Below, piece after piece: positions 33,600 to 41,847 of a stretch of 64,000 nt of DNA. How positions within the stretch are numbered: the first letter of the stretch is position 1; each line of letters begins with the position of its first letter. This DNA is from Thalassobaculum_A sp040219615 (GTDB lineage: Bacteria; Pseudomonadota; Alphaproteobacteria; Thalassobaculales; Thalassobaculaceae): contig NZ_JAVJSE010000008.1 in the NCBI RefSeq assembly GCF_040219615.1, forward strand, positions 124,001-188,000. Direction: 5' to 3'. Position numbers and translations under genes: made by a program. The notes beneath the pieces are model-generated. The model ran no database searches. It was not told the DNA's origin and saw only the letters and a program-made list of their open reading frames with translations.

Positions 33600-35366
33600 G
33601 TGAACAGTCTCCGCGCCGTCTGGGCGCGGGAGAAACGACACGGCTGCCGCATGCGCGACGACATTCCGGACCGGACTGGGGCGCTCGGTCTCGGGGAGTC
33701 CGGGCCGTTTGCGCCCGAGCGGCGCGAACTTCTGACCGACTGGAAACGGCTTCTGGCCGTCGATCACGCTGGCTGGAGCGCTGCCCGCGCCGCCTCGGCG
33801 GGCGGGCCGCGGGTGCTGATCCCGACCATGGTCGGCGGTCTCGCCCACGCCGGCATGGTCGAGAGCCTGCTGGCGGTGGCGTTGACGCTCCGCGGGGCGG
33901 CGGTTGAGTTCGTGCTGTGCGACGGCGCGCTCGGAGCCTGTCAGCTGGCGGTGCACGGTTCCACGGTGCCGGCCGGGCGACTGGCGGCCGGCGAACTCGA
34001 CCGGGCGCTGTGCGGTGCCTGCCATGCGGTCGGTACGCGCATCCTCGACGGCCTGGAGCTGCCGGTTCATCGGCTGTCCGACCTGCTCTCGCTGGACGAC
34101 AGGGCGGCGGCCGCGGCGGAGGCCGCCGGCGTGCCGCTGGGCGACATTGCCGCTTACGCTCCCGGCGGGCTGCCGCTCGGCGAGCATGCGATGGCCGGTG
34201 CGCTGCGGTTCTTCGCGGTCGGCGACCTGTCGGTCGAGCCGCTCGGCGAGGCGGTGCTGCGGCGCTACCTGGCGGCCAGCCGGCTGGCGGAGCGGGCGAC
34301 CACCCGGTTGCTGGCCGGGCGCCGGGTCGAGCGTGCGGTGTTTCACCACGGGATCTACGTGCCGCAGGGCGTGGTGCGGGCGGTGCTGGCCCGGGCCGGC
34401 ACGCCGCTCGCCACCTGGAATCCGGGGTACCGGCGCGGCTGCTTCTTCTTCAGCCACGGCGACACTTACCACCACACCATGCTGGACGAGCCACCGGACG
34501 CCTGGAATACGCTCATCCTGGCCGACGACGACCGTGCGGCGCTCGCGAGCTATCTGCGCAGCCGGATGGACGGTTCCCGCGACTGGATCTGGTTCCACGA
34601 CGCACCCGACGACGACATCGACGCCTTCGCCGTGCGCAGCGGCCTGGATCCGTCGCGACCGCTGATCGGCGCCTTCTCCAACGTGTTGTGGGACGCGCGG
34701 CTGCATTTCCGAGGCAATGCCTACGCCGATCAGGTCGAGTGGCTGGCGGATACCGTCGAATGGGCCTCCGGGCGTCCGGACATCCAGCTCGCGATCCGGG
34801 TCCATCCCGCCGAGATCCGCGGATCCGTCCGGTCGCGCCAGCGCCTGATCGACGCGCTGCGCGACCGGGTCGGGCGCATGCCGCAGAACGTCATCCTGGT
34901 CCCGCCCGACGATCCGGTCAGCAGCTATGCGCTGGCGGCGGTCTGCCGGACCGTCCTGGTGTTCGGAACCAAGGCGGCGATCGAGTTCGCCGCGGCCGGG
35001 CTGGATGTGGTGACCGCGGGCGACGCCTGGACCAGGGGCAAGGGAGTGTCGCGCGACCCGGAGAGCCGCGCCGGCTACCTGAAGCTGCTGGACCGGCTGC
35101 CGGCCGACGCTCCTCCGGCGGCCCGGATCGAGCGGGCACGACGCTACGCCTACCATGTGTTCCTGCGCCGGATGATCCCGCTGGCGGCCTTCGAGCCGAC
35201 TGGTGAGGATCCGCCGTTGCGGCTGACGATCGACGGTCTCGACGCGCTGCGGCCCGGCTGCGACCCGGGCCTCGACGCGATCTGCGACGGGATTCTGACC
35301 GGGGCCCCGTTCGAGTACGACGCGCAACGCTACGGCGCCGGTGACGGTCGGCTGGAGGCTCCGTGA
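33600..35366 (+). CDS. GT-B-like protein, probable capsule/polysaccharide transferase
   Basis: 588 residues. PRVLIPTMVGGLAHAGMVESLLAVALTLRG is an N-terminal GT-B-like nucleotide-fold start. The C-terminal half (RPLIGAFSNVLWDA, LAIRVHPAEIRG, NVILVPPDDPVSSYALA, VFGTKAAIEFAAAGLDVV) resembles capsule export/synthesis proteins of the KpsS/KpsC and related GT-B kind, in which the HPAE segment and a GT.a.E.a..G motif form the site. GTG 33600 is used; ATG 33651 is possible. It is divergent from the NeuB operon with 78 bases between, so the two may share control, and it may use the CMP-sugar made there (inference). Confidence 0.75.
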   Translation: MNSLRAVWAREKRHGCRMRDDIPDRTGALGLGESGPFAPERRELLTDWKRLLAVDHAGWSAARAASAGGPRVLIPTMVGGLAHAGMVESLLAVALTLRGAAVEFVLCDGALGACQLAVHGSTVPAGRLAAGELDRALCGACHAVGTRILDGLELPVHRLSDLLSLDDRAAAAAEAAGVPLGDIAAYAPGGLPLGEHAMAGALRFFAVGDLSVEPLGEAVLRRYLAASRLAERATTRLLAGRRVERAVFHHGIYVPQGVVRAVLARAGTPLATWNPGYRRGCFFFSHGDTYHHTMLDEPPDAWNTLILADDDRAALASYLRSRMDGSRDWIWFHDAPDDDIDAFAVRSGLDPSRPLIGAFSNVLWDARLHFRGNAYADQVEWLADTVEWASGRPDIQLAIRVHPAEIRGSVRSRQRLIDALRDRVGRMPQNVILVPPDDPVSSYALAAVCRTVLVFGTKAAIEFAAAGLDVVTAGDAWTRGKGVSRDPESRAGYLKLLDRLPADAPPAARIERARRYAYHVFLRRMIPLAAFEPTGEDPPLRLTIDGLDALRPGCDPGLDAICDGILTGAPFEYDAQRYGAGDGRLEAP

Positions 35367-36379
35367 CGATCTGCGTCGACCTTCGCGGCTTCCGGGCCGC
35401 GGGGCGGTCCCGCCGGACCCGCGCCCTGACCGAACTGGCGTCGCTGGCGGCTGCGGCTGGGCCAACCGGCTTGCGGGTCGTCGCGGATGGCGAAGCGGCC
35501 TTCGCCGCCCGTTTGGCCGTGGGGCCGGGGACCCATGTCGGTCCCGAAGCGCCGACCAACCCTGCGGCGATCACGTACCGGGCGTTCGGCGAGGCCAACC
35601 CGGCGCCGATGGCCGCCGGGCCGATCCTGGTCGAGGCCGGCGACCTCGGTCGACTGGTTGATGCCGACGAGGGGCCGTCCGACCGGGATGCGGTGCTGGC
35701 CGACCGGCTGCACGCACTGGCCGAGGCCGAGCGGGTGATCTGGCGCGTGGCCGTGGAATGGCAGGCCGATGTGTTGCGGTCGAGTCTCGGGGTTGCGCCG
35801 GCCCGGATACTGCCCCTGCCGTCCCGGGTGGCGCTGCCGCCGGCGGACCGGCTGCGATCGCTCCGGCTGCCGGCAGGACTGCCACCAGAATATCTGCTCT
35901 GTCTCACGCCGGTGGGCCCCGCCGGGGATCACGCCGGGCTGGTACGGGCCTTTCGCTCCCTGGGGCCGGCCGCGCCGGTGCTGGTCGTCCTGGGGGTCGA
36001 CGACCAAGCATGGTTGCCGGCGCTGTCCGGCGCGATCGCCCGGGCCGGGATGCACGGCCGCGTGCTGCTGCTGCGGGACCTGGACCCGCTGAGCGAGGTC
36101 GCGGCGATCGGGCGGGCCCGGGCGGTCGTCGCGCTCGACCGTCACCCGGCGCACGCCGTCCGGCTGCGCCAGGCGGCCGGCCTGCATCGGCCGGCGGCGG
36201 TGCGCCGGCATCCGGGCCATGCCGCCTGGGTGGACGGGGGACGATGGTTCGACGACGATGGACACGGCCTGGCGACAGCGCTGACGGAGCCCGCGTCGAT
36301 CAGGCCCGGGCCCGACGGTGACCGGACCGGCGGCCAGGACCCGCTGATCGATCGACTGATTGCCGACGGAGACGCCTAG
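35363..36379 (+). CDS. Degenerate GT-B/GT4-like protein
   Basis: 338 residues starting at GTG 35363 inside the previous stop (GTGA overlap). The layout is GT4-like: a short N-terminal domain, a linker ending LPPEYLLCLTPVGPAGDHAGLVRAF, and a C-terminal Rossmann-like part (PVLVVLGVDDQAWL, VLLLRDLDPLSEVAAIGRARAVVALD). The expected E-x7-E site is not present; the matching place reads DRHPAHAVRLRQAAGLHRPA. It could be an inactive partner of the upstream transferase or use a different acceptor site. Confidence is good that it is a real protein, modest on activity. Confidence 0.7.
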   Translation: MTICVDLRGFRAAGRSRRTRALTELASLAAAAGPTGLRVVADGEAAFAARLAVGPGTHVGPEAPTNPAAITYRAFGEANPAPMAAGPILVEAGDLGRLVDADEGPSDRDAVLADRLHALAEAERVIWRVAVEWQADVLRSSLGVAPARILPLPSRVALPPADRLRSLRLPAGLPPEYLLCLTPVGPAGDHAGLVRAFRSLGPAAPVLVVLGVDDQAWLPALSGAIARAGMHGRVLLLRDLDPLSEVAAIGRARAVVALDRHPAHAVRLRQAAGLHRPAAVRRHPGHAAWVDGGRWFDDDGHGLATALTEPASIRPGPDGDRTGGQDPLIDRLIADGDA

Positions 36380-36394
36380 CTGCAGGGAGGGCGC

Positions 36395-36547
36395 GTGGGA
36401 GCCCTTATCGACATGATCATGGGACTGGTGGAGTCGACGCTCGACGTGTTCGGCCTGCTCGGCGAGATCCGCGAGCGCTGGCGGAACTGGCGCCGCCGGC
36501 GGACGGACCGGAGGAAGGAGCGGAAGGAGCGGAGGCCATCGCCATGA
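36395..36547 (+). CDS. Small basic amphipathic protein, 50 residues
   Basis: A short frame from GTG 36395 to TGA 36547, 15 bases after the previous stop, with a strong AGGGAGG four bases before the start. Residues 1-24 are hydrophobic/amphipathic (ALIDMIMGLVESTLDVFGLL); residues 26-47 are almost all Arg, Lys, Glu and Trp (RERWRNWRRRRTDRRKERK). It looks like a membrane-associating small protein with a cationic tail. It overlaps the 3' end of the GT4 gene on the other strand by 131 bases. No family recognised; ribosome site and operon position are the main support. Confidence 0.55.
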   Translation: MGALIDMIMGLVESTLDVFGLLGEIRERWRNWRRRRTDRRKERKERRPSP

Positions 36548-37838
36548 CCGGTCGGCGCGCGCTCGCAAGCGAGTCGAAGAGGCTCTCGTACTCGGCGGCG
36601 CAGGCGGCGGCGTCGCGGGTGTCGGGCGCCTGGCCGCGGAGGTTCTCCCAGAGCGACGCGTCCTCGACAGCCTCTCTCATGCGATCGGCCAGGGCACGCG
36701 GATCGCCGACGGTGAAATGCAGGCCGTCGACTCCGTCGCGCACGCGCTCTGCCATGCCGCCGACGGCGCTGCAGATCGGCGGACGCCCGTGATGGAAAGC
36801 CTCGTCGAGCACGAGCGGTGCGTTCTCCCACCACATGGACGGCATAACCGTCCAGTCGGCGCCGGCGAGCCGGTCCGGCAGATCGCCCTGGTCGTAGCCG
36901 CCGAGCAGGCGGGCATGGCCGTCGCATGACGCGATCAGGCCGTTGATGTCGGCCTTGAAGTCGTCGGTCTGGAAGTGCGGCGCGCCATGGATCGCCAGCT
37001 CGACGTCCCGGAATCCATCGGCCAGCAGCAGGCGCACCGCCTGCAGGGCGACCTTCTGTCCCTTGGCCGGGCTGACGTTGCCGAGGATGGCGAACCGGGT
37101 CCGGCGTTCGCCGTTCCGCAGCCTGCGCGCCGGCACCCGCGGGTCGAGATCGCGGCCGTTTCGGATCACCGATACCCGGTCGGGCGCGATTCCCCAGTCG
37201 ATCAGGCGGTCGCGCATCAGCGTGCTCGGGGCGACCAGATGGTCGAGCGCTGCGAGGTGGTGCTTGATGTTGAGCTCCCGCAGCTTGAACGACCCGGCCG
37301 GGATCTGCGGGAAGCAGCCATGGCAGGCGTCGGCGCCGGAGCGGTGGCACAGGCGGGTGCTGTCGAACTTCACCATGATGCCGTCGTGATGGCAGGCGAA
37401 GTAGAAGTCGTGGACCGTCAGCACGACCACGGCGTCCGGCAGGCAGCGCCGCACGAAGGGCAGGATCTCGCTGCCGAAGCCCAGGAAGTGATGGAGATGC
37501 ACGACGTCGGGCCGGATCGTCCGCAGCAGTTCGCCGAGTTCGCTGTACACCGCGATCTTGTCGCGCTGCAGGTGGTGGAACCAGTCGTACTGCCCGACCC
37601 TTACCAGATACTCCGCGCGTCGGCCGGGCAGGGCCTGCAGCACGGTCCCGGGGTTGGACAGGCGCTGCTCGGGCGACGCCGACGCGACGAAATGGGCGTC
37701 GCGCCCGGCCGCATCGCGCCAGTGGCGGAACAGGCCGTGGGCGACGAACTCGGTACCGCCCGGATGGAAGTCGGGGTGGTTGTGCGCAACCACCAGCATT
37801 CTGGGAAGCCGCCGCGTCGGCGAGGACGGCGCGTTCAC
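36417..37838 (-). CDS. GT4 family glycosyltransferase
   Basis: 473 residues. GT-B fold: LVVAHNHPDFHPGGTEFVAHGLF start, VVHLHHFLGFG, TVHDFYFACHHDGIMVK, hinge FAILGNVSPAKGQKVALQAV, and the retaining E-x7-E site MWWENAPLVLDEAFHHGRPP. A four-Cys/His segment (CHRSGADACHGCFP) may bind a metal, as in several related GT4 enzymes. The last 50 residues are low-complexity (Ala/Ser/Arg) and lie antisense to the small ORF at 36395. GTG 37838 overlaps the HlyD stop (GTGA); ATG 37799 is an alternative. Operon position links it to the type I exporter. Confidence 0.9.
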   Translation of the reverse strand: MNAPSSPTRRLPRMLVVAHNHPDFHPGGTEFVAHGLFRHWRDAAGRDAHFVASASPEQRLSNPGTVLQALPGRRAEYLVRVGQYDWFHHLQRDKIAVYSELGELLRTIRPDVVHLHHFLGFGSEILPFVRRCLPDAVVVLTVHDFYFACHHDGIMVKFDSTRLCHRSGADACHGCFPQIPAGSFKLRELNIKHHLAALDHLVAPSTLMRDRLIDWGIAPDRVSVIRNGRDLDPRVPARRLRNGERRTRFAILGNVSPAKGQKVALQAVRLLLADGFRDVELAIHGAPHFQTDDFKADINGLIASCDGHARLLGGYDQGDLPDRLAGADWTVMPSMWWENAPLVLDEAFHHGRPPICSAVGGMAERVRDGVDGLHFTVGDPRALADRMREAVEDASLWENLRGQAPDTRDAAACAAEYESLFDSLASARRPVMAMASAPSAPSSGPSAGGASSASARGSRRAGRTRRASTPPVP

Positions 37839-39184
37839 GGTTCGCGCATCGCGGTCTCGGCCATGATGGTAAGCGGCGCGAGCAGATAGTCGAGGACCGT
37901 GCGCTCGCCCTTCACGATCAGGACCGTCGCCTTCATGCCGGCGGCGATCTCAAGGCCGTTGAGCCGCCGCAACTGGTCCTCGCCGAGCCTGACCATCGCC
38001 AGGTAGTATTTCTTCTCCGCCTCCGGCGGCGAGGCGATGTCCGCGGTCACCAGCGTCACCTTGCCGGTCAGCAACGGGGTGGTCCGGGTGCTGAATGCCG
38101 AGATCCTGACCTTCGCATCCATGCCGACCGAGACGTTGTCTATGTCGTCCGGGTCGATCTTGGTCTCGATGATCAGTTCGTCGTTGTCCGGGACGATGTC
38201 CATCAGCGGCTCGCCCGCGAGCACCACGATACCCTCGCTGTACACGTCGAGCTTGACGATGGTTCCCGACAGCGGGGCCCGCAGCGTGAACAGGCCGACC
38301 TTGCTGGTGGCCCGGCCGACCTGCTGCTCCAACTCGAGCAGCATGGTCTGGAGGGTGCTGACCTGCGTCAGGGCCTCCTTGCGCGCCTGTTCCTGGGCGT
38401 CCAGCAGATCCAGGTCGATGGTTCCGATCTCGGTCTCCAGCTGGGCCCGGCGGCTCTGGAATTCGCTGAGCCGGGCCTTGAGTTCGACGTGGCCCCGCTT
38501 GACGCCCAGATAGCGGCTCTTCTGGATCAGGTTCTTCTTGAACAGGAACTCGACGGACTCCAGTTCGTCGGTGCTGAGGACGATCTGTTCGCGGGTCGAG
38601 GCGATCTGGTTGTCGGTTGCCTCGACCTGCGACTGGAGCTGGTGCCGTCGGCTTTCCAGCAACTCCAGGCGAGCATTCAGGCTGGACATCCGGGAGTCGA
38701 ACAGGTCGGCTTCGGTGATCATCGCGGTACGCACGTCCGGATCGTCGGCTCGGGCCAGGAGCTCGTCCGGAAACCGCACCGCCGTACGGCCCGACGCTTC
38801 GGCCTGGTAGCGTGCCAGCTGGGCCTGGGTCGAATAGTAGCGCTGCCGGTAGATCGCGGCGTCCGCGTCCGCGTTCGTCCGGTCCAGTTCGATCAGCGGT
38901 TGCCCCTCGACGACATGGTCGCCCTCGGCGACCATCAGGCGGTGGACCATCCCGGATTCGAGTACCTTCAGCGTCTTGCGGTGGGACTCGACCCGCAGTT
39001 CGCCCTCTCCGCTCGTGGCGCTGTCCAGCTTCGCCAGCGACCCCCAGATTGCGATGCCGATCACCGCGGTCACCACCACCAGGGTGACGAAGGTCCGGAT
39101 GTCCAGCATATCGGGGTTGCGGGCAACCTTCCGGTAGGTGACGAGCCGGGGCGTCTCCAGTGCGCTGGTTCCGTCAGCCGGCAT
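37835..39184 (-). CDS. Type I secretion membrane fusion protein (HlyD/PrsE family)
   Basis: 449 residues. A single membrane helix (about 29-50, FVTLVVVTAVIGIAIWGSLA) is followed by the periplasmic part: SGEGELRVESHRKTLKVLESG lipoyl half, a long coiled coil (about 130-300), and the C-terminal LRAPLSGTIVKLDVYSEG and VGMDAKVRISAFSTR. It bridges the inner-membrane ABC exporter and an outer-membrane TolC-type channel (not encoded here). The start overlaps the ABC gene by 11 bases. With the ABC protein it probably exports the RTX protein encoded at 21.7 kb. Confidence 0.93.
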   Translation of the reverse strand: MPADGTSALETPRLVTYRKVARNPDMLDIRTFVTLVVVTAVIGIAIWGSLAKLDSATSGEGELRVESHRKTLKVLESGMVHRLMVAEGDHVVEGQPLIELDRTNADADAAIYRQRYYSTQAQLARYQAEASGRTAVRFPDELLARADDPDVRTAMITEADLFDSRMSSLNARLELLESRRHQLQSQVEATDNQIASTREQIVLSTDELESVEFLFKKNLIQKSRYLGVKRGHVELKARLSEFQSRRAQLETEIGTIDLDLLDAQEQARKEALTQVSTLQTMLLELEQQVGRATSKVGLFTLRAPLSGTIVKLDVYSEGIVVLAGEPLMDIVPDNDELIIETKIDPDDIDNVSVGMDAKVRISAFSTRTTPLLTGKVTLVTADIASPPEAEKKYYLAMVRLGEDQLRRLNGLEIAAGMKATVLIVKGERTVLDYLLAPLTIMAETAMREP

Positions 39185-40910
39185 CGCGATCCACCGCTTT
39201 CACCAGCCGCCGCTCCGGCGTGGGCGCCGGCACCAGCCCCAACTCCTCGAGTGCCTTGTCGCGCCAGCCGTAGAACTGAATCCGACCCTCCTTGAGGATC
39301 AGGATCTTGTCGGTCACCTGCAGTACCGAGGCCCGATGCGAAATGACGACCACCGTGGCGCCGGCTTCCGCGGCGGCACGGATGGCGGTAAGCAGCGCCC
39401 GTTCGCCGTCGCGGTCGAGGCTGGCGTCGGGCTCGTCCAGGACCAGATAGCGGGGCATTCCGAAAAGCGCGCGCGCCAGGGCGATGCGCTGGCGCTGGCC
39501 GCCGGTCAGGACGTAGCCGATGTCGCCGATCATGGTGTCGTAGCCGAACGGCAGATGCCCGATCATCTCGTGCGCGCCGGCCCGCTTGGCCGCCGCGATG
39601 ACATCCTCGACCGGCGCGTCCGTGAAGCGGGCGATATTGTCCCGGACCGTCCCGTCGAACAGCGATACCGTCTGCGGGATGTAGCCGGTGAAGCTGCCGA
39701 AGCTGGACCGCTCCCACTGGAACACGCTGGTGCCGTCGATCCGCACCGATCCGGAGGTCGGCCGCACGATTCCCATCAGCAGCCGCGCCAGGGTCGACTT
39801 TCCGGCCGCCGAGGGCCCGGCAATCCCGACGATCTCTCCGGGTGACATGGCGAACGAGATACCGCGGATCACGGCATGCGAATGTCCCGGTGGCGCGTAT
39901 ATCAGCCCATCGACGGTCACGGCGCCGCTCGGGCGCGGCATCGGGGATGGCAGCCGGGCCTCGCGGCCGTCGACCGACAGGTCCGCACGCAGGCGCGCCC
40001 AGGCGACGCGGGCGCTCACCACCTGGCGGTAGGTGCTGATCAGCTTGGAGAACGGCTGCAGCATCAGAGCCGTGAGGATGAACGCACCGAAGATCATCCC
40101 AGAGGTAATCTCGTTGCTCATCACGAGCAGGACGGCGGTGGTGACGACCGCAACCTTCACGTAGAGCAGGAAGGTCCGCGAGAACGCGCTGATGACGGCC
40201 ATTCGGCTGTTGGCACGCTCGGCAAGGTCCAGCGAGGCGTCGTTCTCGACCTGCCAGCGGGCGATGAGTCGGTCTGCCATGCCCATCGCCTCGACGGCCT
40301 CGGCATTGCGCAGCGAGTTGCCGATCGTCGCGGTCGCGATCAGGTTCTTCTTTTCGGCCTCGAACAGCGGGCGCCTGCTCACGATTTCGGTCAGGCAGCT
40401 GAGCAGCAGCATGCCGAGGGCTGCGAACGTGCCGATGAGGCCGAGATAGAAATGGATGAGGAACAGGACGAAGAAGAAGATCGGGGTCAGGAGCAGTTCG
40501 AAGCCGGCGACGATGCTGTCGCCCTGGATGAAATTGCGGATCTCGCCGATGTCGCGGAGCGACTGCGCGGTCTGGCCGCGGGAGTTCACCGCCTGGCGGA
40601 TCCCGGCCTCGATCGCGTCGATTCCGACGCGGCGCGAGAACCAGATCGCTATGCGGCGAAGCACCCGCGAGCGCACATAGTCGAGCGCGGTCGCGACCAG
40701 CAGCGCGAATACCGTGATCGCGCCGAGAGCGAACAGCGTGTTCAGGTTCTCGCTCGCCAGGACCCGGTCGTAGACCTGCATCATGTAGAGCGGGACGACC
40801 AGGAACGAGACCGTGCTCAGCGTGGTCACCACGCCGACGACTATCAGAGCGGGCACGCAACGGCGGATCACGCCGTTAAGGGGATCGGAAGATCTTGCCT
40901 CAGTCGCCAC
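39174..40910 (-). CDS. Type I secretion ABC exporter (PrtD/HlyB-like, no peptidase domain)
   Basis: 578 residues. Six membrane helices occupy residues 25-320 and an ATPase domain follows: Walker A GPSAAGKST, signature LTGGQRQRIALARAL, Walker B YLVLDEPDAS, switch His in VVISHRAS. It lacks the N-terminal C39-like domain, as in PrtD/RsaD-type exporters of repeat proteins with C-terminal signals. GTG 40910 is chosen: AGGGG lies eight bases upstream, while the longer frame begins only with a TTG. First gene of a three-gene unit (exporter, adaptor, GT4). Confidence 0.93.
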   Translation of the reverse strand: MATEARSSDPLNGVIRRCVPALIVVGVVTTLSTVSFLVVPLYMMQVYDRVLASENLNTLFALGAITVFALLVATALDYVRSRVLRRIAIWFSRRVGIDAIEAGIRQAVNSRGQTAQSLRDIGEIRNFIQGDSIVAGFELLLTPIFFFVLFLIHFYLGLIGTFAALGMLLLSCLTEIVSRRPLFEAEKKNLIATATIGNSLRNAEAVEAMGMADRLIARWQVENDASLDLAERANSRMAVISAFSRTFLLYVKVAVVTTAVLLVMSNEITSGMIFGAFILTALMLQPFSKLISTYRQVVSARVAWARLRADLSVDGREARLPSPMPRPSGAVTVDGLIYAPPGHSHAVIRGISFAMSPGEIVGIAGPSAAGKSTLARLLMGIVRPTSGSVRIDGTSVFQWERSSFGSFTGYIPQTVSLFDGTVRDNIARFTDAPVEDVIAAAKRAGAHEMIGHLPFGYDTMIGDIGYVLTGGQRQRIALARALFGMPRYLVLDEPDASLDRDGERALLTAIRAAAEAGATVVVISHRASVLQVTDKILILKEGRIQFYGWRDKALEELGLVPAPTPERRLVKAVDRDAG

Positions 40911-41059
40911 TATGAGCCCCTCGTCTACCCGGCTCGGCGTCCGTACACCCGACCGGTGTGGGATCCGACGGCTCAAACATCCCGAATTTCTAAGCCCTTT
41001 TCCTTTGAAAATCTACCGATTCAACCGGATAGTCGGCATCCTGCAAAGTTGAGGGCGGA

Positions 41060-41079
41060 CCTCACATACTATCGTGAGG
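41060..41079. promoter_or_regulatory. Inverted repeat in the exporter/GWAWNP-protein divergent region
   Basis: CCTCAC (41060-41065) and GTGAGG (41074-41079) with an 8-base spacer lie 33 bases before the GTG at 41113. The surrounding 200 bases between the divergent genes include an AT-rich tract (CCTTTTCCTTTGAAAATC). Candidate operator or leader hairpin; not matched to a known motif. Confidence 0.35.
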
Positions 41080-41112
41080 GACCGGCCGGCACCCAGTTGC
41101 ATCGGAGGCAGC

Positions 41113-41847
41113 GTGCGATCGATCGGACTTGCGGCGGTCAGTCTTCAGGGTTTCGTCGACGCTGTCGAACGCGGAATCGTCTACGGCTGGGCCTGGAACC
41201 CGCAGCGCTCGGAAGAGGTCGTCGAGGTCGAGATCCTGCTCGGGCAACGGGTCCTTGCGGTCGTTGCCGCGGATAGCTACCGGGCCGATCTCGTCGAGCT
41301 CGAGATCGGGGACGGCCGGCACGCCTTCGAGTACGCACTTCCCGACGAACTGGTCGGTCAGCTCGACAGCGCCGAGATCGAAGTGCGGTTCGCGGGCAGC
41401 GAGCTGCCGCTGCCGCGCATGCAGGTCCGCCCGCAGCGACGCGTCGTGCCGGACGGGCCGCCCAGGCAAGAGGCCGACCTGATCGCCGCGCTGCAGGAGC
41501 GGATCGCGATGCAGGAGCGGGTGATCAACGACATGGGCAACCTGCTGCGCGGCATGGTCGAGCGCTTCAAGAACCTGCCGGTACCGGGGGAGACGACCTT
41601 CGACCGCCCGGTCATCGACGAGTCGCTGCGGGAGACGGTCGAGCAGCAGTCACGCACGCTGCAGATCATCGAGACCTATATGGGGACCTTCGGCCAGAGC
41701 CTGCGCGAGATTGCCGAGGCGGTGCGGGCCGGGCAAACCGTAGGGCCGGTGAAGAGCAGCCGCTTCCGAAGCATGGATGCGGTGTTTCTGATCCTGCTTG
41801 TCGGGGTCGTCATCGGCTTCGCCGTGGTGTTCGGCGGCTCCTACTGA
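41113..41847 (+). CDS. Membrane-anchored protein with GWAWNP-type beta domain and coiled coil
   Basis: 244 residues. Residues 10-115 form a beta-rich domain with the signature GFVDAVERGIVYGWAWNP and ADSYRADLVELEIGDGRHAF, a module seen attached to glycosyltransferases of alphaproteobacteria (its binding role is unproven). Residues 120-215 are charged and helical (ALQERIAMQERVINDMG) and likely a coiled coil. Residues 222-242 are a C-terminal membrane helix (AVFLILLVGVVIGFAVVFGG). The domain would therefore face the cytoplasm if tail-anchored. GGAGG lies four bases before GTG 41113. It is divergent from the type I exporter and ends in a 7-base overlap with the FkbM gene. Confidence 0.75.
   Translation: MRSIGLAAVSLQGFVDAVERGIVYGWAWNPQRSEEVVEVEILLGQRVLAVVAADSYRADLVELEIGDGRHAFEYALPDELVGQLDSAEIEVRFAGSELPLPRMQVRPQRRVVPDGPPRQEADLIAALQERIAMQERVINDMGNLLRGMVERFKNLPVPGETTFDRPVIDESLRETVEQQSRTLQIIETYMGTFGQSLREIAEAVRAGQTVGPVKSSRFRSMDAVFLILLVGVVIGFAVVFGGSY

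Noticed and set aside
32433..35465. 1010-codon minus-strand frame extending NeuB upstream
   Set aside because: Only the last 362 codons are NeuB; the upstream part is antisense to the GT-B gene at 33600-35366 and shows no homology.
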